Below are positions 60,893 through 64,000 of a stretch of 64,000 bases of DNA, piece after piece. The stretch's first letter is position 1. Each line of letters starts with the position of its first letter. A program made the translations under genes and the position numbers. The stretch is from positions 248,001-312,000 of the forward strand of contig CAVROM010000011.1 in assembly GCA_963722815.1 (NCBI GenBank), in the 5' to 3' direction. Below the pieces are notes generated by a model. The model worked only from the letters and a program-made list of their open reading frames with translations. It ran no database searches and had not been told where the DNA came from. The DNA comes from DASQFQ01 sp963722815 (lineage in GTDB: Bacteria; Actinomycetota; Thermoleophilia; Solirubrobacterales; Solirubrobacteraceae).

Positions 60893-63800
60893 TTGCGGCG
60901 CAATCGGGTTGGCGTCACGCTTGCGATCGCGGCGGCACTTGCCGTGTCCGCACCCGCGCAGGCGGCGAAGGACCCGCTCAACGCGTTCAGGGTCAAGGCG
61001 ACCCCGGAGAACAAGCAGCGGCTGGCGACGGAGGGCTTCGACCTCACCGAGGGCGACCACGGCAAGTACATCGAGATCTACGCGACGGGCAAGCAGGCGC
61101 GCGGGCTGCGCGCCGACGGCGTCGCCACGAAGCGCATCACCAGCATCACCAAGGCGGCGGACCCGTCGGACTACACCGGCAGCGACGCGGCCTGGGACGT
61201 CTGGACGCGCTATGACGCCGTCGCCGGCGACGACAAGGAGCAGTACGAGGAGCAGTACGACCGCGTCGCCGCCAAGCCGTTCGTCAAGAAGGAGCGCCTC
61301 GGCACGACCCACCTCGGGCGCCCGATCTGGGCCGTCAAGGTGACCAAGAACGCCGACACCGAGCCCGACAACTCCAAGCCCGCCGTGCTCTACAACGCGG
61401 TCCAGCACGCCCGTGAGTGGCTGGCCGGCGAGACCTGCCGGCGGACGCTCGACTTCTTCGTGAACAACTACGGGCAGACGGGCCCCGCGCTCGACACCCA
61501 GGGCAACCCCATCGACGGCCTGTCCGCCGAGGAGGTCACCGAGCTCGTCGACACCCGCGAGCTGTGGTTCGAGTGCATCTCGAACCCCGACGGCTACGAG
61601 CACACGTTCATCCCCGACAACCGGCTGTGGCGCAAGAACATGGCCGACAACGACGGCGACGGCGTGTTCGGCGAGGCGGAGGACGGCGTCGACCCGAACC
61701 GCAACTTCGCCACCAACTGGGGCCGCGACAACGAGGGCTCCTCGGACGACCCGTCGAACGAGACGTTCCGCGGCAAGGGCCCGGACTCCGAGCCCGAGAC
61801 GAAGGCGATGAAGGGGCTATGGGACCGGGTCGACTTCGTGTTCCAGAAGAACGACCACACGGCGTCCCAGCTGCTGCTGTATCCGCAGGGCTTCCAGCAG
61901 TACACGCCGACGCCGGACAACGGCATCTTCGAGGCGCTGGCCGGCAACAACGACCAGACCGCGATCGCCGACAAGCAGTTCGACGAGGGCGACCCGGAGG
62001 ACACGAGCGACGACTCGTGGACGATCCACGACAGCCCGCTGGACGCCGACGACTCGGCGAACCGCTTCGATCCCGACCTGTCCGCCGAGCTCTACATCAC
62101 CAACGGCGACACGCTGGACGACGGCTACCACACGCACGGCATCCTCGCGTTCACCCCCGAGGGCTCCGAGCCGGCCGCCGAGAACGTCTCGGTGTTCGAG
62201 TTCCAGGACGTCGAGAACGACGTCGAGGCGGAGTTCCAGCGCCAGCTGCTGTTCTCGCTCGACCTCGCGCGCTCGGCCGCGGACCCGGGGAACCCGAGCT
62301 CGCACCTGGGCAACGGCGTGCAGGACTTCTACGTCAAGGACTTCGCCGTGTCCTACGGCGATCCGCAGAGCATCGAGGTGACGGCCAAGCGCTCCCTCGG
62401 CAACGTGCGCCTGCGCTACCGCGTCAACGACGGCCCGGTCCGGCAAGCGCCGACGAAGGAGGCGCCCGGCGGCGAGCGCTTCAACAACGACAAGGGCCGG
62501 GTCTACCACCGCCTGCGCGGCGTGGTGACCGGGACCAAGCCTGGCGACGACGTGGAGGTGTGGTTCGAGTCCGCGAACGGAGCGAAGCACTCCTCGCGCT
62601 TCACCTACCGGGAGAAGAGCGACTCCAACAACAAGGTGCTCGTGCTTGCCGCCGAGGACTACCTGGCCGGCAACCCGGCCCAGGATCCCGACGGCCCGCA
62701 CTACCTCAGCTACTACACGGACGCGCTCGATGCCAACGGCGTCGGCTACGACGTCTACGACGTCGACCGGATGGGCCACCAGGCCCCCGATCCGCTCGGC
62801 GTGCTGAGCCACTACGACGCCGTCATCTGGTACACGGGCGACGACTACCTGACCGCAGGCCGGGCCAGCCTGCGGGGACCGGCACCGCGCGCCTCGCGGT
62901 CGAGGAGATGATCGCGGTCCGTGCGTTCCTCAACGAGGGCGGCAAGCTGCTCTACACAGGCAAGCGCGCCGGCCAGCAGTACGCGGAGGGCAACGAGTTC
63001 CGCAACTTCGGCTTCCCGGAGCCGGACGGAGCGCCAGGGGATCCGATCGGCGCGAACGTCTACGACCCGCAGTACTGCAACAAGAACGGGACGGACAAGG
63101 ACCCGACCACGGACGCGTTCGACACGTGGGACGAGTTCGACCAGACCGACCCGACCCAGAGCGACGGCTGCATCGCCCACAACGACGACTTCCTCCAGTA
63201 CTACATGGGGGCCTACATCTACGTGAGCGGCTGCAACACCGCGCTGGAGACCGACGAGGGCGGCTACCAGCCGTTCAACATGACCGGCACGGACGGGAGC
63301 CCGTTCAAGGGCCTCACCTGGGGCTTCGACGACACGGGGGCGGGCAACCAGGACCACACCGCCACGTTCGCGATCACCAGCTCCCTGCTGGACCCGAAGC
63401 GCTATCCGCTGTACGCGGACTCGAAGAGCCTTGCGAGCTGGCTGCGGCCGGGCGCGGGGCCGTTCAGCCCGTTCAGCGGCTCGTACTACATGGCCTCGAA
63501 CGCGCACAGCACGGCGTACAAGCGGCTGGGCAAGACCATCGACCTCACCGGCAAGTCGAGTGGTGAGATGACGTTCAAGTTGTCGTCCGACCTGGAGCAG
63601 AACTGGGACTTCATGATGGTCGAGGCGCACGTGCTCGACGGCGACTCGAACCCGGACAACGACGTCTGGACGACGCTGCCGGACACGAACGGGCACACGA
63701 GCCAGGAGACCGGTGACAGTTGCGCCGAAGGCCTGGCCAACGGCTCGGATGCCCTGCATCCGTGGCTGCTGCACCACTACAACGCGGACTGCGAGCCGAC

Positions 63801-64000
63801 CGCCGAGACTGGCACCGGCACGTGGAACGCGTTCACCGGCAACTCGTCGGGCTGGGCGGACTGGACGGTGGACCTCACCCCGTTCGCGGGCAAGCAGGTC
63901 GAGCTGTTCATCACCAACGTGACCGACTGGGGCACGCTGGGTCTGGGCACGTGGGTCGACGACGTCAAGGTGACGCTCGACGACGCGGTCACCGAGACGA
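60893..64000 (+). CDS. Secreted M14 zinc carboxypeptidase with C-terminal accessory domains (frameshifted, cut by window edge)
   Basis: Starts at TTG 60893 (GTG 60884 possible), signal LRRNRVGVTLAIAAALAVSA. M14 catalytic domain about residues 120-470: zinc site AVQHAREWLAGETCR, substrate Arg region SNPDGYEHTF, DPNRNFATNWG, third zinc His in KNDHTASQLLLYPQG, and catalytic Glu in SVFEFQDVEN. A beta domain follows. Near 62851-62861 the frame breaks (one base missing) and continues as QPAGTGTARLAVEEMI. The end resembles InhA-type beta-sandwich domains (WTVDLTPFAGKQVELFITNV). It digests proteins or peptides outside the cell. Confidence 0.85.

Overview
The window is very GC-rich and packed with short-gap, often 4-nt-overlapping genes using ATG, GTG and some TTG starts. 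The mix of HemQ-type coproheme decarboxylase, CGFS glutaredoxin with BolA, a NucA/NucB-type secreted nuclease, RTX-like repeats, DUF2804, DUF5317, DUF3618 and DUF4097 proteins points to an actinobacterium, most likely of the Thermoleophilia/Solirubrobacterales type. This is inferred from gene content; no rRNA or tRNA gene was recognised.

Layout. 1-10.4 kb is almost all minus strand: a VOC protein and a GH16-like protein; a DeoR regulator coupled to an MFS transporter fused to a HAD phosphatase; a TSUP permease; a PadR-controlled FtsX-type ABC exporter; an RTX-like secreted protein; an ECF sigma factor with a fused zinc-finger and tail. 10.5-16 kb: cobalamin-dependent methionine synthase facing a PaaK-like CoA ligase and a citryl-CoA-lyase-like protein. 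16-24 kb: a broken aldo/keto reductase, a secreted nuclease, MarR and GntR regulators, an exporter and a PKD-domain secreted protein. 24-33 kb: patatin, HemQ, AlkA-type glycosylase, a thioredoxin-like lipoprotein followed by two large membrane proteins, a glycoside-hydrolase-like lipoprotein, and the Fe-S trio ErpA / BolA / CGFS glutaredoxin. 33-46 kb: PhzF, an ABC exporter, a zinc alcohol dehydrogenase, an epimerase, DegV, a GGDEF-EAL protein next to tiny peptide ORFs, an MFS transporter, an AI-2E-family permease and a small envelope-protein operon. 46-57.5 kb: TetR with a nitrilase, a CoA-transferase / BKACE / hydroxyacid dehydrogenase operon, a P1 peptidase with a kinase, and a DrrAB-like exporter with DUF4097 protein and a ribbon-helix-helix regulator. 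57.7-64 kb: an acyl-CoA carboxylase / arginase-like / enoyl-CoA hydratase operon and a large secreted M14 metallopeptidase cut by the window edge.

Three things stand out. First, five intergenic elements (near 28.7, 33.1, 33.6, 39.9 and 57.7 kb) are large imperfect palindromes. Four share terminal boxes of the form ACGTCAAC / GTTGACGT, and several sit directly after stop codons; they form a repeat family with exchangeable inner hairpins. Second, an aldo/keto reductase gene carries a clean in-place inversion of about 89 bp containing the catalytic-His motif. Third, several regulators have clear operator-like arrays at their own promoters: 10-bp phased repeats at DeoR, 11-bp repeats at the RHH gene, and palindromes at PadR, GntR and TetR.

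About ten otherwise well conserved genes are split by single-base indels, many in G/C runs. The simplest explanation is uncorrected sequencing error, so those genes are annotated as single loci with the break marked.
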